A stretch of 64,000 nt of DNA, taken from the NCBI RefSeq assembly GCF_028583425.1, contig NC_072801.1, positions 66,417,766 through 66,481,765 on the forward strand. Reading direction: 5' to 3'. Source of the stretch: Eublepharis macularius. Taxonomy: Eukaryota; Chordata; Lepidosauria; Squamata; Eublepharidae. Each line of letters starts with the position of its first letter. Positions within the stretch are counted from its first letter, which is position 1. Below are positions 43,376 through 56,200 of this stretch, piece by piece. A model generated the notes under the pieces. It saw only the letters and a program-made list of their open reading frames with translations. It was not told the origin of the DNA and did no database searches. The position numbers and the translations under genes were made by a program.

Positions 43376-45672
43376 GCATAAGAGAAGATATGTTGGATCA
43401 GGCCAATGGCCGCTGTGTGACACTCTGTGTCACACAGCGGCCAAAAACCAGGTGTCCTCAGGAGGTCTGCCAGTGGGGAAAGCACACTAGAAGCCTACAG
43501 AGCATCACTGCCCTAAACAGAAAGTTCCATCTATACCTTGTGGCTAATAGCTACTGATGGACCTCTGCTCCATATGTTTATCCAGTCCCTTCTTGAAGCA
43601 GTCTATGCTTGAAGCTGCCACCACCTCCCAGGGCAGTGAATTCCATGAGTTGATCACTCTTTGGGTTGTTGCCAAGCAGGCCCCCTCCCCTGCTTTAAGG
43701 CCTGCCATGGACTGTGTTAAAGTTTCCTGCACTGCTGTTTTATTGCTACACAAAGATTGCCCTGCACGTGTGTGTTCTGATACACGTGTCAGTTTCCTGC
43801 CTGCGTGTCAATTACTTTACTGCTACTATGGACTGTGTAGTTTACTGACTCCATGTTTGGTTAACTGCACAAAAGGACTCTCTTCCTGGGCAGCCCTGCC
43901 CTGACCTGTATCTGGATTTCCCTGTGTGCGTTTGGACTTTGTTACAAGTGTGCCCCGTGCATGCAGTGCCATCTGCCATGGACCGTGCCTGTTCCCTGCT
44001 TTGGACTGTGTTTTAAGTGCTGCTCCCCCTGCCTCCATGGAAGCCTGCCTCATCTGGGCCCAAACCGCTGCTAGCAGCCGGGCACCTGCCGGGGAAACCT
44101 CCCGCGAGCCTGGCTAGGCGCTCCCTGGTCAGTTCCCGCCTGGAGCCTCCCGCGGGCCAGTCGCCAAGCCTGCCCTCGCTACCGGGCAGCCTGCTAACCA
44201 GCCCCAGCCATGCCCAGCCGGCATCCATGTTCTCAGGCAACCAGAAGATCCAGAGGAAAAGACTGCTTTGGGAAGCCATTTCGGCAAAGCGGGCACACCA
44301 CGTCCGCAGCGAGAGTACCTCGCCCCGCTCTGCATATCTTAGGAGCCGCCCCGGAGAAGGAACTAAGTGCCGACCATCCCAAGCACTTAGAGAATGCATC
44401 TCAAAGAAACCTCCGCATTCCAGAAGCTGATGACATCAGGACAAGCCCTGTCCGCTGGAACATCCTTTCAGCCCACTTGGATTTCCCCCTCCCTCTTTTG
44501 TCCCCTCTTCCTGAGGTGTCACTTATCACAATCAGATTACCAAAGTGGCCCATCCAAGCCATTCAGTAGCTCATTAGGACCTTTGTTTTAATCTGTGAGA
44601 ACCACCAAGTACAGCACCAGCCCCAGGGTACGTTTTGGGGTATTTAAACCGGTCTCCCAGACTGCATGGTGCGCGTGCCATCCTATCCAGAACCCCTCGC
44701 TGTCTGTCTGTGGTCCCAGTGCTGGCATTGGGCCACCTCGCTGTCGTGTCTCTGCTTCGCTTCAGGATTGTGAGTATTCCCCACCATCATTGGGAATCTG
44801 CTAATGCGAAAGTCTCTATATTTCATACTCTGTATTTCCTAGTCCTTGTATGCTTTCTTCTGTGTATGTGCAAGTTCAGGCTTACGCCACACTATTAGTA
44901 AATACACATGTTTGAACCTATTTGTAGTCTGCCTCTTTTTCACTAGAGTGTCTGGAATCGGGACCTCCGTAGACATAGGTCAGATCCGCGCTAATTTTAA
45001 GTTACAGACTGCTAGAGCTAATTTCCCCCATTAATAAAAGCAGTTCTGGTAACAGGGTAAAGAAGTACTTCCTTTTATCAGTTCTAACCTGACTACTCAG
45101 TAATTACAATGAGTGCCCACGAGTTCTTGTGAGAAAGGAAGAAAAATACTTCTTTCTCTACCATCCCTATCCCATTCATAATTTTGTCAACCTCTATCAT
45201 GTCACCCCTCTATCATGTTTCTCCAAGCTAAAGAGCCCTAAGTGCTTTAACCTTTCTTCACAGGGGAAGTGTTCCATCCCTTTAATCATTCTAGTTGCCC
45301 TTTTCTGTACTTTTTCCAGTGCTGTAATATCTATTTTGAGGTGGGGTGACCAGAATTGTACATAGTATTCCATATAAGGCCCTATCATTGATTTATAGAG
45401 GGGCATTATGATACTAGGTGATTTGTTTCCTAATAATCCCCAGCATAGCATTGGTCTTTTTTATTGCTGTTGCACACTGTATTGACATTTTCAGTGAGTT
45501 ATTCCCCACAACTCCAAGATCACGCTCTTGGTCATTCTCCACCAGTTTGGACCCCAACATTGTGTATTTATATTTAGGATTTTTGGCTCCAATGTGCATT
45601 ACTTTGCCCTTGGCCATGCTGACCCTCATTTGCCACGCTGACGCCCACTTGCCCAGCTTCAGCAGATCCTCG
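43376..45672 (-). mobile_element. 5'-truncated CR1 LINE, split by a solo LTR
   Basis: Same CR1 family as 13881-15545. Minus-strand pieces include LGKWASAWQMRVSMAKG, VMHIGAKNPKYKY, QERDLGVVGNNSLKMSIQC and VINSWNSLPWEVVAASS. Bases 43667-45054 are a later LTR insertion. Truncated earlier (about 45672) than the first copy. Confidence 0.82.
43667..45054 (+). mobile_element. 1.39-kb solo LTR with GGGT duplication
   Basis: Begins TGTTGCCAAGCAGG, ends GGTAACA, with GGGT on both sides (43663-43666, 45055-45058). The split CR1 reads through if removed. A TATTTAAA box lies at about 44640 and an AATAAA near 45033. Length and 4-bp duplication suit a gypsy-type LTR. No internal region. Confidence 0.8.
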
Positions 45673-46066
45673 GGGAACTCCCATGGTTCAGGTTGCTTGC
45701 AACACTGCCCCTTACCTACTTGCTGCAACTGCCCACACCGCTGCTGCATGCAGAGCTGACAGCAATGGTATGGGTGGCTGCGGCAAAGAGGAAAGGGATG
45801 GGGGATGCAAGCAGCCTGAAACATGAGAGTGGGGAGGGTCAGGTGATGAGCAGGGAGGTGGGCTACCTCCTATGCTCACCAGCCACACTGCCAGGGCGAC
45901 TGGCTCGCTAGGCATCGAGCAGGTGGTGGCAGCAGTGGTGAAGGGATGGCGGTTGAGCAGGGGTACTCCCAGGGGGGCAGTGGACGTTACGTTCCCTTAA
46001 AATTTTGCCCCCAGGGTGGACACCCCGCTGGGCCTCCCCATGCTATGCCACTGACTAAAGGCACTT
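45673..46066. other. Intergenic spacer
   Basis: GC-rich sequence without recognised gene or repeat boundary; open frames appear accidental. Confidence 0.3.
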
Positions 46067-46085
46067 GCAAATGGCTTTATATGTG

Positions 46086-47772
46086 ATGGTGATAGTGGAG
46101 GACCCTCTTCAAAATATGCCAAGGTTAATGGACAAGATAAAAGAGTTTGGAGACTTGGCAGGATTTTATATAAATAGAAAGAAATCTAAACTGCTTTGTA
46201 AGAATATGTCTAAGCAAGAACAACAAGAGTTAATGAGGATAACAGATTGTGAAGTGGTTCATAAAATAAGATATCTAGGTATTGAGTTGACTGCAAAAAA
46301 TATTGATTTATTTAAAAACAACTATGAAAAGCTTTGGCAGCAAATAGACAGAGACATGATGGTGTGGAATAAGTTAAACTTATCATGGTTGGGTCATATT
46401 GCTGCAATTAAGATGAATGTGTTACCAAGAATAATGTTTTTAATGCAGACAATTCCAATTATGATAGATAATAAGCAATTTGAAAAATGGCAAAGAAAAA
46501 TTTTAACCTTTGTGTGGGCAGGAAAAAAGCCTAGAGTGAAGATGAAGGTGTTATATGATGCAAAGGAAAGAGGAGGACTCCAACTACCAAATTTGAAACT
46601 ATATCATGAAGCCATATGCTTAGTTTGGGTGAGGGATTGGATGTTGTTAGAAAATCATAAATTATTGACATTGGAAGGGTACAATAAAACCTTTGGATGG
46701 CATGCATATTTATGGTATGGAAAGAGTAAGGCTGATGCGATGTTTTTGCATCATTTTGTGAGGCAGTCTATTTGCAGTATGGACTAAATACAAGCGTTAT
46801 TTGAATGAAAGAACACCAATGTGGATTGTACCTGCAGAGGTTGTGAATCCAAGAACTGACTATGAAGGAGCGGAGTGGATGACATATCAGAACATTCTTA
46901 GAGTGGATCAGAATTTATACAATATTAAAAATAATGATGAATTGCCATTTCGATATGGGTGGTTTCAATATATGCAGATAAAAGATTTGTATGACACTGA
47001 TCGGAGGAAAGTAGGGTTTAGAGTGGAAAATTCAGAATTGGAACAATGTCTACTGCAAGGGGGGGAATTGATATCTAAAGTGTATAAGATTTTTTTGAAA
47101 TGGTTTACAGAAGATGAGACAGTAAATGTTCAAATGGTAAAGTGGGCAATAAACTGTAATAAGGATATATTGATGGAAGCTTGGGAGAAATTGTGGAAAA
47201 ATACTATAAAGATATCAACATGGACCACGATAAGAGAAAATGTGTATAAAATTATTTATAGATGGTATCTCACGCCAAAAAAGCTAGCCAATGGAAATAG
47301 TCAGATGTCAGATAAATGTTGGAAATGTGGAAAGCATGAGGGTTCCTTTTATCATTTGTGGTGGACATGTGAAAAAGCTAAGCATTTCTGGGGGGAAATA
47401 GTAGACGCTATGTCAGATATATTGAAGAAAAAAGTTGTTAGAAACCCAGAATTGTTATTGTTATGTATAAACCTAGAAGACTTTGACAAAATAGACAGGA
47501 TAATGGTATTTTATATGACTACGGCGGCTAGGATAATTTATGCACAGCTGTGGAAGACAAAAGAGATACCATTGGTGGAAGATTGGATTTTAAAAACATT
47601 GAGCTTGGCTGAAATGGATAAACTTACGAGGAAACTTCGAGAGGAAGATATGGAAGAGTATATAATAAGTTGGGAGAAATTTAAGAACTATATAGAAAAA
47701 AAGTGGGACATTAAAGGGAAGGTGTGGTCGTTGGATACTTTCAGAGGGGAGGATGGTGTTCTGTTACTTTGA
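46086..47772 (+). pseudogene. L1 ORF2 C-terminal half
   Basis: Two frames joined near 46790: first KIKEFGDLAGFYINRKKSK, IRYLGIELTAKNIDLFKNN, LSWLGHIAAIKMNVLPRIM and FVWAGKKPRVKMKVLYDAKE, then TPMWIVPAEVV, CWKCGKHEGSFYHLWWTCEK and LAEMDKLTRKLREED. These are the end of the reverse transcriptase, the thumb and the Cys-rich C-terminus (C-x2-C...H...C). Endonuclease and RT catalytic core are missing because of 5' truncation; there is one frameshift. Inactive. Confidence 0.9.
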
Positions 47773-48318
47773 ATTAATATAGAGGTAGCAATTATAATAT
47801 TTTATTAGAGGTAAAAATCTAGTTTGTGATAATATATCATTTTACTGATATATGTAGGTACAATATGTTATAATTTACTAGGTTATAATGTCATGAATTG
47901 AATAACAATATAAAGGATATTAATAATTTTTAACATTATAGATATGATAGATATGTGTAATAGTGCTATCTAAAGATATGCATTGGTATGAAATATATTA
48001 CTATGACCCATTCTTAGAATGTAGTATATAGCTATTAATATAGGGGGCATATTATATTGTAGGCTATTGGATACTATTGATAGATAGTACTAAAAGACAT
48101 GGAATGTTAGATAATGGTATTTATCATTAGATAGGTATTATTATTTTATATAGAGTTCAGTTTGGTTAAGATTTTATCTAAGAGGTAATAAAGGGAATGG
48201 AAAACTGTCGGAAGTCAATGGAAAAGGGGGGAAGGGGGGTATTATAATATGATGGAAAGTTAACTGTGTATGTTTTTTATATTTGTATAATGACCCATAC
48301 AAAAAAAAAATTAAAAAA
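46086..48318 (+). mobile_element. 5'-truncated L1 LINE with 19-bp target duplication
   Basis: GCAAATGGCTTTATATGTG occurs exactly at 46067-46085 and 48319-48337. Between them lie the C-terminal half of ORF2, an A/T-rich 3' UTR of about 540 bp and an A tail. The perfect duplication marks a comparatively young insertion. Confidence 0.93.
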
Positions 48319-48337
48319 GCAAATGGCTTTATATGTG

Positions 48338-49080
48338 TCGATTGCAGACTGTAACAATAAACTTGTGCCAAACTTGAGACTAAAGACACTCTAAGTGTCA
48401 AGCAGGTTGAACAAGGGAGCTTGATGTTAAACACCCTTAAGTAGGTGACTCTCGGCACAGGAATTATTCTCTCCACTTATTCCTTTTGGGGGGAAAGGAG
48501 CATGGCACCAGCCTTATTCTTTTCACCCCTGTCGGTATTCATTTCTCTAATCTTACAGTGACTGACTAACAATGTTTCCTTTCCAACAAGAACTATGAAT
48601 TTGCCAACCTTCCTTCCCGTGGTCTGTGCTTCCTTCCACAAAGAGACCAAGAAAGACCAAGCTAGAACAACAGTTGTGCTAACATAGTCTACAGGGGACT
48701 TTTCTTTATAGATGGCTGGACTGGCTCTTTTTAAACCAAATGGCACCAAAATTAGAGGGGAGCTGATTTTGTCTGTCTACTGAAGACCAGCCCAAGATCA
48801 AGTGTATTGGAACAAGAGGTCTCATTCTATGAACCCCTGGATGAGACACTCCCATTCATTTTACTGACAGATAAAAACAAAACAATGAGCCGATAAACCT
48901 GGGAGGGAAGAAACAAAGAGACAAAAGCACATCTCTCCTGGGCCCTGGGCCTGTGCCAAGGAGCCACTTGCCTCATCCCACTGCCAGGGAAATATACAAA
49001 GTGAAAGAAAAGCAAGACAGCTGTTCATTTTGATTGCAAGCATGCAAAACAGAAAAAATGACAGAGAGTGTTTTCAGGGG
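48338..49080. other. Intergenic DNA downstream of V2R gene B
   Basis: No gene recognised. The first 120 bp contain AATAAA and a CACTCTAAGTGTC palindrome and could be an LTR end, but this is not supported further. Confidence 0.3.
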
Positions 49081-49101
49081 AGAGGGGATCAGAATGCCTA
49101 A

Positions 49102-49219
49102 GGGCCAAGCTACACATGACGAATGACACTTGAACGGCAAGTGGATTGAGTGGAGGGCAAGTGAACAGGGAGAAATACACTTGCTGTTCAAGTGTCATTC
49201 GTCATGTGTAGCTTGGCCC
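49102..49219. mobile_element. 118-bp Harbinger-like MITE with TAA duplication
   Basis: GGGCCAAGCTACACATGACG is mirrored exactly at the right end; TAA flanks both sides. Unit A has the empty site GAATGCCTAAGAATCC near 19090. Lies about 160 bp beyond the gene B stop codon. Confidence 0.88.
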
Positions 49220-49381
49220 TAAGATTCCTGGAATTGTGCAAACATTTCAGAAAATCATTATACCTATCAGGGTTTTTCATGTATACTTTCATCTCAGGAA
49301 TTCCTGAAGACACATGACTAGTCTCCATGTAGAGTTTATTTCTAACACAAAAATGGTCCCCAGAAAAAAAGGGATGCAAAA

Positions 49382-50292
49382 CTAAGTAAAACTGTCCTTT
49401 TTCCTAACCAGTTGCTCCCTGGTGTTCAGCTGAGGCATCATGACAATAATGTAGCATTTGGGGAAGAAGATGCAGCCCAACAAGCCAGTACTGGAGACCA
49501 TGATACAGATTATCTCAACGGCCACCATGTATTTCCCTTTGGTGCTCAGATATGTTGGGACAAAGGACACCCAAACACTGCAGAAGAGCAGCATGCTGAA
49601 GGTGATCAGCTTGGCTTCATTGAAACTGTCAGGCAACTTCCGGGCAAAGAAAGCCACAGTGAAGCTGAGAAGAGCCAGAATGCCCATGTAGCCCAGGACA
49701 AGGTAGAACATGACCTCTGAGCCTTCATTGCACTGCACTGTGATCTGGCTGACCTGGGAGTGCATGTCCAGCTCTGGGAAGGGGGGAGAGGTTGTTATCC
49801 AGATGGTGCAGATGCCAGTTTGAATGAGAGAAGGCAGAATTATTACAGATGTTGCCAACCTCCTCCCTGCCCACTTTATCATCCTGTTTCCTGGCTTGGT
49901 GGCCATGAAGACCAGAACCACAGTGATAGTTTTGGCCAACACACAGGAAACGGAGATGGAGAAGGTGATGCCAAACACGGTTTGCCGCAGAAGACAGGTC
50001 AGCTCCCCAGGCTGGCCAATGAACAGGAAAGAGCAAAGGAAGCCGAGCAGCAGAGAGGCCAGGAGGGTGCAGGTGATGCTCCTGTTGTTGGCCTTGACGA
50101 TGGGAGTGTCCCAGTGCAGAACAAAGAGCCCCATCACCATGATGGTGGCCAAGGAAGATAAAAGGGCAAAAGAAGCCAAGGCTGCTCCTAATGGTTCTCC
50201 AAAGGATAAGAAATCCAGCCTTCGGGGAATGCATCGGTCTTGCTTTTCATTCGGATACTGATCCTCTGGGCACTTCTGACATTGGTCAGCAT
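49382..50292 (-). CDS. V2R gene B exon 6 (seven-transmembrane domain)
   Basis: 911 bp from acceptor TTTCAG to stop at 49382. Opens [18 protein letters not shown], keeps seven hydrophobic helices and the class C motifs [10 protein letters not shown] and FFPKCY. The protein is intact and differs from gene A at scattered residues, for example [12 protein letters not shown] in helix 5. Its 3' flank holds a MITE absent from unit A. Confidence 0.95.
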
Positions 50293-53200
50293 CTGAAATT
50301 AACAAGGAAGAGCTCAATGACGAAGATATTCTGCAGACACACAATCTTTATTGCTTTAATGTGACCATAGAATTTGACTTTGTGTATACAGAAAGCAGAT
50401 AATAATGTGATACAGGAATACCCATTGCTAGTTTCTTTCATTTTTCAGTTACACACTCATCAGTCCGTATATGAAAATATAATACGGACTGAAAGAAGAG
50501 GAAGAAAAGGGTACATTTGGAGAAAAAAACCCTGTTTCAGTTCAGATATATCCCACGTGCCTCCTATTTTCTTCTCCAGTTCAAGAAATGAGATTTTCAC
50601 TAACCCTTTTTTACAATTGTTGCCAACATAAGGAATTATTTTTAGAACTGACAACAATGGTAAGCTTTGTCTTTTTTCTCAAATATTCATTCATTCTTTC
50701 CTTACCGACTTGCACTGAAATCCTCCCTTCTGGACACCGAGAACAACGATAGCAGCAGACTTCTTTCCCCTCCATCACAATTTTGCTGGATCCAGGTTGG
50801 CAGCTCTTGACACATGTTGAAGATGGCACCACCTAACAGCAGCCACAAAGAGAGTTTTTTAAAAGGGAAATAATGGACCTGTATGGTTACCAAATCCAGA
50901 CTGGGCAATTCATGGTGGTTTTTGACTAATACTTGGGGAGGCAGTTCAATTGGTATATGATATTACATTGTATGCTGTCAAACAAAATGGCTGCTCTATG
51001 ACTCATTTCCCCCTGAGATTCCCGCTGCGGCAAGCTCTGGAGAATTGGGCTACCTCATCTGGGCTTCCCTCCACAGCAGGGCCCTCTGGTGGCCTAACAG
51101 GGTAGGAAGTGAGTTGTCTTGAATACGCTTAGATTTCTGCTACAGAAACACGCTTTAATATTAAGGGCCCATAATTTCCCTAATGATCAATAACTATTCC
51201 AGCACTCCTAGAAGGTAGTTAAATTTCCAGATGGCATAACTGTATGCTCCTATGGTGCCCTGAAAATAATCCTTTGCCTCTGTAAACAGAAGAAGAAAAT
51301 ATATTTTAAAAGGTGGAGAAGTAGTACAGATCTCTGGGATATACTGAACACTTCTTAGATATGTGTATAATACTGGAGTAATTCAAGATTTACTTCCTTG
51401 GAGGAAGAAGGAATTCAGCAAGACCATCACCCACTTTCCATTTCTCTTCAGTAAAGCCTAAGTAAATTCAAGAAAGCTACAAAATGAAAGATCAGCCTTT
51501 GCCATACTTTAGGGACCTAATGTTAACCATTATATACTGAGGCTTGATGTTCGTTGACATGCTGAGTAAAATCTTATGCGTAAAGGATTATGTTAGCTGT
51601 CATGGCAGAGACTATGTTATCTGACTATTTTGAACTCTTAGGAAGAAAAGAGCTGTTGTCATGGATACATAACCATGACACAGATACATAGAGCTGTGTC
51701 ATGGATACATAAGATTTTATAAAAACATGCTCTTAGCTTGCATTCCTGTAGATATCTATTGTAGCTAGATTTTTTCCCATTCACTGTAAATAGGTTCACT
51801 GTAGATAGATAGGGGAAAAGGGCTGTGCTTAAATGTCTATATATGCAGGATATTGAGAACCAGACTTTATTTCTAAAAAGAACGTTTTGGGATGCTGAAT
51901 TGGGGATCATCAATAAATCTTTAAGTCGCACAGTCTTGGATTCTTGCAATGAAATTATTCAGATTCAACTGGCAGATCCTTAAACCATGATGTCTCTTTC
52001 AGTGCAACTTAGGTGGGACACTATTGCAGAAGAGCAATGCTTCAATAGTTACTCAAAAAAATTATAGTTTAACCATAGAGTTTGGAATGAATACTAGAGT
52101 GTCACCTGATACAGTGGCATCACTTCTTATCTGTTATAAAATGATGTCATGACATGGATATTGATACTGATCACTCTGTAATGCCATCCCCACCCAACTT
52201 TGCACTACGCTGAGTAGTATGAGCTGCCATATTTTGATCTCAGGGCATGCTTACAATTTGGAGCATCCTCAAACTGAATGAGACAGAGGGGGATTAGGAA
52301 AAAAAATGAAGATTAAACTCCAAGAAGGGAGGAAAGGTGTAATCTTTGTGTTTTGTGGCCACTTTTGTTCTGTCATAAAACACAAACATTTCTTGCCAAC
52401 TTACTCACTTGGGACGCTCAGCACATTTGCATGTATGCATAAGCGGAGCAAAGAGTGGAAAGTGATAAAAAAATTTCATCATTCTCCATGGATCCCTAGG
52501 AGGTAGGCTTACTCACTCCAAGGGCCCATGTTAACCAATGGAATTGACTGTTAGGGTGGCCCATACCCCCAACCATACCTCTGGGGTGTGACAAACCCCT
52601 GGACTGAGGTATAAAGGCTTGGATCAAGGGCTGGACTCTAAAGGACATTGTGCTCTTAGGCTGGAGATAGCTGCAGCTGTCCTGTGAAAGTGTGCAGAGG
52701 AGGGGGCCCTCCTCAGCTTATCTGTGCAGCTTATCTGCTTACCTCCAGTATTTAGCTTGGGAAGAGGAATCGTTGTCATTGATAAGTAACCTTAGAATTT
52801 CTGAACTTTCTAAAACATCCTCTCCGCTTTCCTTCGTAGTCACTTTGTTTTTGCCTTACACGTAACATAACTGTTGAGGGATGGGAAGCGGGAACCTAGG
52901 CAAGGCTGGAAGGTAGGGGGAGGGAACTGGGCTGTACTTCGATTTCAATATAGACTTGTGACTTGGCACAGAATTTCATTCCTGGTAATGGCCTATGGTC
53001 TCATGAAGTAAACTTATTGAGATGTACCTGATATAAACTTACATAGATGTGAGCATTCCATGCCTCACTGTCCTTTGAAATACTTTCAGGTGGGTAGCCA
53101 TGTTGGGCTATAGTAGAAGAGCAAGATTTGGCTCCAGTCGCACCTTAGAGAATAACTTGATTTCCACAGGGTGAGCTTTGCAGACTCAAAGCTCCCTTGG

Positions 53201-56200
53201 TCTGTTGAGCTTTGACTCTTGAAACTCACACCCTGGAAATCTAGTTGGTCTTGCAAGGTACAATTTGCAACTGGAACCAAATCTTTGAAAGCAGCGGTGA
53301 GTCAGAGAGATTTCCACGGCTTTATCTTTTCCTTGCCCAAAGGAAAGAGTCGGGAGAGGCAGGAAAGCATTTTTTTCTGACCTAGATTTAGGAGAGAGCT
53401 ATGTTTTTATACTTTATGTTATTTACTTATTTAAAACTTTCCAAACAAATACGATCCTCATGGTGGAGAACATCAAGGAATTAAAACATTTAAAATACTA
53501 AATGGCATTAATGTAGTAAATGTGTAGGTTCACATAGGAGAGGACACCCTTAAATATTGCTAACCTCACTCATATAGGAGTTTAAAGGTTAATGCCAGCA
53601 TCTGGAATTAGGTTTGGCAGCACATTGGGAGCCAGTGTAGACTGAACATTCCTGGAGTGATATGTTTCCTGCAGTTCACACCACTCAACATTCTGGCCAC
53701 GGCCTTCTCTATGACTTGGAGCTTCTGGAAAGTCTTCAAGGGTAGCACTGCACAGAATGCTCTTTTCTTAGGTCAAAATCTTCCTCCCACTAATACCACC
53801 TCCAGTTTGACAGGATTAAGTGTCAGCTGGATAGCCCTCATCCATCCCCAAACATCTTCCAGGTATCTGTTGTGGTTTCCACTTCCTCTCTCAGGTCTGC
53901 TGGAAGCACAATATAGAGATGAGTTTCATCTGCATATTGGATGCAACTCCGCCCAAATTGATGGCTGGCTTCTCTGAGCAAATTTACATGGATGTTGAAA
54001 ACCGTGTCAGAGAAGACGTAGTTGTAGAACCTTGTAGAGAGGCCAAGGGGTGGAGCAACAGTCCCCTAGCAACGCACTCTGAATTCTGTCTTACAGGTAG
54101 CATTGAACACACAACAAAGGAGTTTCTCTCTGTCACAACCCAAAAAGGCTGTCCAAAAGGATGCCATCAGCAATGCTATCAAAAACTGCAGAAGGATTCA
54201 GCAAGATTGACAGGATAAGGCACAGTAGATGCTCTATTTCTCTGCTTCTAACAAGCACTGCCTAGCCATGGAGGGTCTTCTTTTCAGCTTTCTACTACTT
54301 CTAGCCACCTAGTCAGCTAGCAGGTTTGCATTTATTCGATTTTAATTCTGAAAGTTGCACTTCTGAGATTCTTGTTTTTATTGTTTATCCTAGGTTTTTA
54401 CTGTTGTTGTACCCCGCCCTGAGCCCACTTGCGGGGAGGGAAGGTTAAAACTAAACTAAACTAATCTAAACTAAACTAAACTCTCTGTTTCTCTCTCTCT
54501 CACTGTGTAAATTAAAAATGCAAACTCCTTGTGCAGAGACCTGCCTCATGTTTTTTGCAAATAACTTTTACTTTGCAAAGCATTGGGTGTTTGGCGTACA
54601 CTATGTAGACCTGTCTATATATGAGATTTTATAGTAAGTTTTGAGTGACCCTATCTAAAGCTGATGAGGATCCATTTAAGATTATCTGGTCAGTTATGTA
54701 GCACCATAAATAAAATCCAGCATTTTTACCCAAGAACGAAGCAGCAGACCAAGAGGTTTGGAAATTCTCCCATTGGAAGATACTGAATAGGGATGTGCAT
54801 TTCGGCTTTCTGAAAGCCGAAAGAAAGCCGAAACAAAAGTGTTTCGGCTTCTTTCAGGTTAGCCGAAACGTTTCGGGCTAAGCCGAAACGTTTCGGCTAG
54901 CCGAAAGAAAAAAAGCCGAAACGTTTCGGCTTTAGGCTTTTTCAATGGGAAAATGCCTCCGGCGTCTTCCCGGACGTCTGGGGGAGGCATTTTCCCACCG
55001 AATCAGCCCAAAATTGGTGGGGACCTTCCTCTAACCCCTCTCTACAAACTCCCCAAGATTCAGACCGATTAGACTTTGGGGGGCCATGTTATGGCCCCCC
55101 AAAGCAGGTCCCCCTATCCTCCCATAAGAAAGCGAAGGAGCAGCATATTGTTAGCATGCTGCTGCTCATCTTCTTCATTATTTCCTATGAGGAAAAATGA
55201 AGAAGCAGGCTTCCTTTGCCAGGGGTGGCATTTTGCATGCAAAGTGCCCCCTCACCCTCAGGGGCCCTTCTCCCACCCCTCCTCCCACCCCCCACCAAGG
55301 CTCAGCCTGCTCCCACTTGGGGGGGCCATTTCATGGCCTCCCCAAGTAGGTGCTCTAATCTCATTCTCTACCACTGACAGCTGGGGGAGGCTTGTCTTGC
55401 CAGGGGTGGCATTTTGCATGCAAAATGCCCCCCCAACTCTCTGGGGCCCTTCTCCCACCCTTCCTCCCACCCCCACCAAGGCTCAGACTGCTCCCACTTG
55501 GGGGGGGGCATTTCATGGCCTCCCCAAGTAGGTACTCTAATCTCTCTACCACTGACAGCTGCGGGAGGCTTGTCTTGCCAGGGGTAGCATTTTGCATGCA
55601 AAATGCCCCCCAGCCCTCTGGGGCCCTTCTCCCACCCTTCCTCCCACCCCCCACCAAGGCTCAGACTGCTCCCACTTGGGGGGGCCATTTCATGGCCTCC
55701 CCAAGTAGGTCCTCTCAGCCCCTAAAGTCCACCCCCTACAGCCCCACACAAACCCAATTCCCCCCAGTTGCCACACACAGACCCAAATCCCCACATTAGC
55801 CCCTCACAGACCCAAATCCACCCCCAGCAGCCCCACACCCATAACCCCAGGAACAGGCTGGCAAAGGCCAGCCCTCTCCCTTTGTTCCCTATGCTGGGAA
55901 CTTCTAAACTCTCTTTCCCTGGGCAATTCTGCACAGCCCAGGGGTGCCACAATGGTGGGCACACTTCTGAGTGCCAGCTGGTCCCTGTGAAAGAGCACCT
56001 GAACCACAGACACCCTCCCTCAAATTCCCCCACCACCTACAGAGATGGCTGGCCAGCCAGCCCCATTGTTCCCTATGATGGGAACCAACTGCACAACAAA
56101 GAATAAAACAAGAACAACACAAAATAACGTTTTTAAAAAATTATTTTCTCCCTTCCAAAGTACAAGTAGGCAAAGCATAATAACACATTACACCAGCAGT

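Noticed and set aside
49724..50261. Long open frames opposite V2R exon 6 (also near 19630-20127)
   Set aside because: They mirror the conserved receptor frame on the other strand, appear in both paralogues for that reason, and resemble no protein family.
53657..54218. Two uninterrupted frames of about 100 codons conserved in both arms
   Set aside because: Conservation reflects recent inverted duplication; the other strand carries the recognisable L2 fragment.
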